Positions 62,094 to 64,000 of a stretch of 64,000 bases of DNA are shown here, piece after piece; the stretch's first letter is position 1, and every line of letters starts with the position of its first letter. The stretch comes from Desulfospira joergensenii DSM 10085 (GTDB lineage: Bacteria; Desulfobacterota; Desulfobacteria; Desulfobacterales; Desulfobacteraceae): assembly GCF_000420085.1 (NCBI RefSeq), contig NZ_ATUG01000002.1, positions 2,294,001-2,358,000 on the forward strand, written 5' to 3'. The notes below the pieces were generated by a model. That model was given only the letters and a program-made list of their open reading frames with translations. It made no database searches and was not told where the DNA came from. Position numbers and translations under genes: made by a program.

Positions 62094-63320
62094 ATGGAAA
62101 ATAAAAATGAATTTGTTTGCCCGTATGCCGGTGTTCAGTTCGACACCTCAATTGGGGATGATGAAATTAGTCTGCATGATATTTGGTCCATCTTGAGGAA
62201 AAAGGGCTTCGTGGTTTTAATGCTTGTTGTTTTGGCTGCAGGTATGATTTTTGCTAACGTTTTTTCCGGTCGAAAATATTTTGATGCAGTGGTAAAAATT
62301 TCCCCGCTCTCTGAGTATGATATAGAAACGCTAAACGCAGGAAACAATGCGTTAAAAGAAATTAGTCCATTTAACTCAATTTTTTATCCTATGTTAGAAA
62401 AAAACTTACGTGATAGAAATCTTCAAGCAAAGTTTTGGGAAAAAAGTGGAACTGTAGTAAGAATGGTAAGGGAGAATAATTTGAATACTATTTTAACCAA
62501 ATCGTGGTTCCTGGGAAATCTTTCAATCAAAGGATCTAACATGAGAGAAAGCAATCCGAATCTTGAGGTTGAGCTTTCTGGAAAGAAGGCCCCAAAGGTA
62601 ATTCACAATATATTAAATGATTTTATTTCATATGTTGTCGAGTATTCCTGTAATGATGTAATAGAACAAATAAAAGAAAGGTTGGAGATAGCTAAGTTTG
62701 CGGTTCACGAGCAGATGGGCGTTTTGCGGAAAATTTCCAAAACGATGGCACAACAAAAGCTTGTGATGCTAAGTGAACTTAAGAAAAATGTTGAAAAATC
62801 AGAACTGCTCAAGGCAAAAAAACAATTAGAATATTTGCAAGCACAAAAAATAATTGAAGAGAATGCTGAAATACTAAGAATGAAAAATAGACTGGATGAT
62901 TTGATAAACCAAAAAGATTTGGCCGTTCAACTTGGTATCCTGAAGATGTCCGATGATATGCAGGGTAAACCAACATATGCAAAAGGAGTCAAAGCGCTTC
63001 AGGCGGAGATTGGTTTGGAGAAAAGAAAGCTTGCTGAGGGTGTTGTCTCATCAGAAAGGCTTGGGGAAATTCAATCTTCCATAGAGGTGGTACAAAATCG
63101 GATTACAAATCATATTGTTACTTCAGAGCAACTCGAGAAACTTCAGTTTGAAATTGATAATTTACAAGCTCAAATAAAGAGAGATTATAAAAGTAAAGAA
63201 GAGTATGATTTACAAGAACAACTCTATTTAATGAATACACTTGATTTTGAACGGCTTAAAACTTTAATGATGCAGATGGTTCAGGACTCTTTCAATGATA
63301 CCACTTCAACCACTCCTTAA
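62094..63320 (+). CDS. Wzz-like polysaccharide chain-length protein lacking a C-terminal membrane helix
   Basis: A 408-residue protein. The N-terminal Wzz domain contains DDEISLHDIWSILRKKGFVV with a membrane helix at about 38-57, then a periplasmic part. Long coiled-coil segments span about 190-390 (EQIKERLEIAKFAVHEQMG, KKQLEYLQAQKIIEENAEIL). Wzz proteins control O-antigen or EPS length and normally end in a second membrane helix with a Pro/Gly motif; this one ends in a hydrophilic tail (SFNDTTSTTP) with only 39 nt before the next gene. A weak ribosome site. Located between the IS and a sugar dehydratase. Confidence 0.78.
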   Translation: MENKNEFVCPYAGVQFDTSIGDDEISLHDIWSILRKKGFVVLMLVVLAAGMIFANVFSGRKYFDAVVKISPLSEYDIETLNAGNNALKEISPFNSIFYPMLEKNLRDRNLQAKFWEKSGTVVRMVRENNLNTILTKSWFLGNLSIKGSNMRESNPNLEVELSGKKAPKVIHNILNDFISYVVEYSCNDVIEQIKERLEIAKFAVHEQMGVLRKISKTMAQQKLVMLSELKKNVEKSELLKAKKQLEYLQAQKIIEENAEILRMKNRLDDLINQKDLAVQLGILKMSDDMQGKPTYAKGVKALQAEIGLEKRKLAEGVVSSERLGEIQSSIEVVQNRITNHIVTSEQLEKLQFEIDNLQAQIKRDYKSKEEYDLQEQLYLMNTLDFERLKTLMMQMVQDSFNDTTSTTP

Positions 63321-63359
63321 AAATAGCTAACTTGAAAATAATTATGAGGTCTTAAGGAT

Positions 63360-64000
63360 TTGAATTTATTAGGTAAAAAAGTTCTCGTGACAGGCGCTGA
63401 TGGCTTTATTGGGTCCCATCTTGTGGAAATGTTGGTTCGCAGAGGCAGTGGTGTCCGGGCATTAAGCTACTACAATTCATTTAACCATTGGGGATGGCTG
63501 GAATCGCTCGAGTGTTTGAATGATATTGAAGTCGTATCTGGTGATATTCGAGACCCTCATTTTTGCAAAGAGATTACCAAAGACATAGATGCAATTTTTC
63601 ATCTTGCTGCATTGATTGCGATACCATATTCTTACACTTCTCCGGACAGTTATGTGGATACTAACATTAAAGGAACTCTTAATATCTGTAAGGCAGCAAT
63701 GGAAGCGGGTTGTGAGCGGGTCGTTCATACATCGACATCTGAAGTCTACGGGACGGCTCAGTATGTTCCGATTGATGAGAATCATCCTTTAAAACCGCAG
63801 TCTCCATATTCAGCCAGTAAAATAGGGGCAGACCAAATGGCCATGAGTTTCTATTTGTCGTTTGGCTTGCCGGTTACCATTGCACGTCCGTTTAATACAT
63901 ATGGCCCCCGTCAGAGCGCTAGGGCAGTAATTCCAACGATAATTACCCAGATCGCAGCCGGTAAGAAACAAATTTTATTGGGCGATTTGACCCCAACACG
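63360..64000 (+). CDS. NAD-dependent nucleotide-sugar 4,6-dehydratase, LegB-like (cut by right edge)
   Basis: The first 213 codons of an extended SDR enzyme. Rossmann loop VLVTGADGFIGSHLVEML, the YNSFNHWGWLE stretch typical of LegB-type UDP-GlcNAc 4,6-dehydratases, FHLAALIAIPYSY, and the catalytic SPYSASKIGAD (Tyr and Lys) are visible. LegB starts legionaminic-acid synthesis, but related enzymes serve other sugars. Start TTG 63360 follows GAGGT at 9 nt; no ATG is available in frame. The C-terminus is beyond the window. Confidence 0.85.
   Translation, partial: MNLLGKKVLVTGADGFIGSHLVEMLVRRGSGVRALSYYNSFNHWGWLESLECLNDIEVVSGDIRDPHFCKEITKDIDAIFHLAALIAIPYSYTSPDSYVDTNIKGTLNICKAAMEAGCERVVHTSTSEVYGTAQYVPIDENHPLKPQSPYSASKIGADQMAMSFYLSFGLPVTIARPFNTYGPRQSARAVIPTIITQIAAGKKQILLGDLTPT

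Overview
The window looks like a chromosome segment from a Gram-negative, flagellated, anaerobic Desulfobacterota bacterium, most likely a member of the Desulfobacteraceae/Desulfobacterales. This is inferred from protein character and gene order, not from a database search. Supporting features are LptD and a complete Tol-Pal system (outer membrane), MotA/MotB, a small 2[4Fe-4S] ferredoxin, a short archaeal-type phosphatidylserine decarboxylase, HflKC, and G/C-ending codons in most of the window. Nearly all of it is conserved core genome. The last 5 kb is visibly more A+T-rich and carries insertion sequences and surface-polysaccharide genes.

Layout. 0-7.4 kb: a leftward cluster lptD - NusG paralogue - IHF-like protein - holB - ricT - metG, then the cut N-terminus of a membrane-anchored protein. 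7.5-11.4 kb: an unknown protein, ferredoxin with a clear terminator, a DDAH-type hydrolase, a DMT transporter and a small unknown protein. 11.7-21.1 kb: pilus/secretion and motility signalling, with two GspE/PilB-type ATPases, a LysM protein and an HD phosphohydrolase driven from a shared palindromic promoter, a degenerate HD-GYP protein followed by motAB, and an HDOD protein. 21.3-25.7 kb: a leftward DNA-metabolism cluster dciA-like - trmN6 - tRNA-Ser(GGA) - dnaX - ybaB - recR - cysteine-cluster protein. 25.8-31.3 kb: hflKC, a 31-codon gene for a bS22/AURKAIP1-like basic protein, an HELVH-motif protein, fmdB-like, groES-groEL with terminator.

31.3-36.4 kb is the envelope operon tolQ-tolR-tolA-tolB-pal-cpoB, followed without a clear break by ruvC-ruvA-ruvB (36.4-38.6 kb). 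38.6-42.9 kb holds the most interesting unit: an L,D-transpeptidase-fold protein with NTF2-like repeats (Csd6-like), an unknown membrane-anchored coiled-coil protein, an M99/Csd4-like carboxypeptidase with the diagnostic Gln in place of His as zinc ligand, and a bactofilin. Together these resemble the cell-curvature machinery known from Helicobacter and predict a curved or helical cell. It runs directly into rplM-rpsI. 43.9-48 kb: exonuclease I, a PilZ protein, HU, a CheX-like protein and a prepilin peptidase. 48-55 kb: lon, tsaB, psd-pssA, greA, rpoZ, a TtcA-like thiolase, folE2. 55-58.7 kb: a PBP4-type carboxypeptidase and three small exported proteins, ended by a strong terminator.

58.8-64 kb: an EPS-associated MarR-type regulator with a textbook promoter and almost no 5' leader, two decayed IS transposase remnants, one intact IS5-family element with CTAG at both ends, a Wzz-like protein lacking a C-terminal membrane helix, and the start of a LegB-like nucleotide-sugar 4,6-dehydratase cut by the right edge. 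No CRISPR array, rRNA, prophage or integrase was seen.
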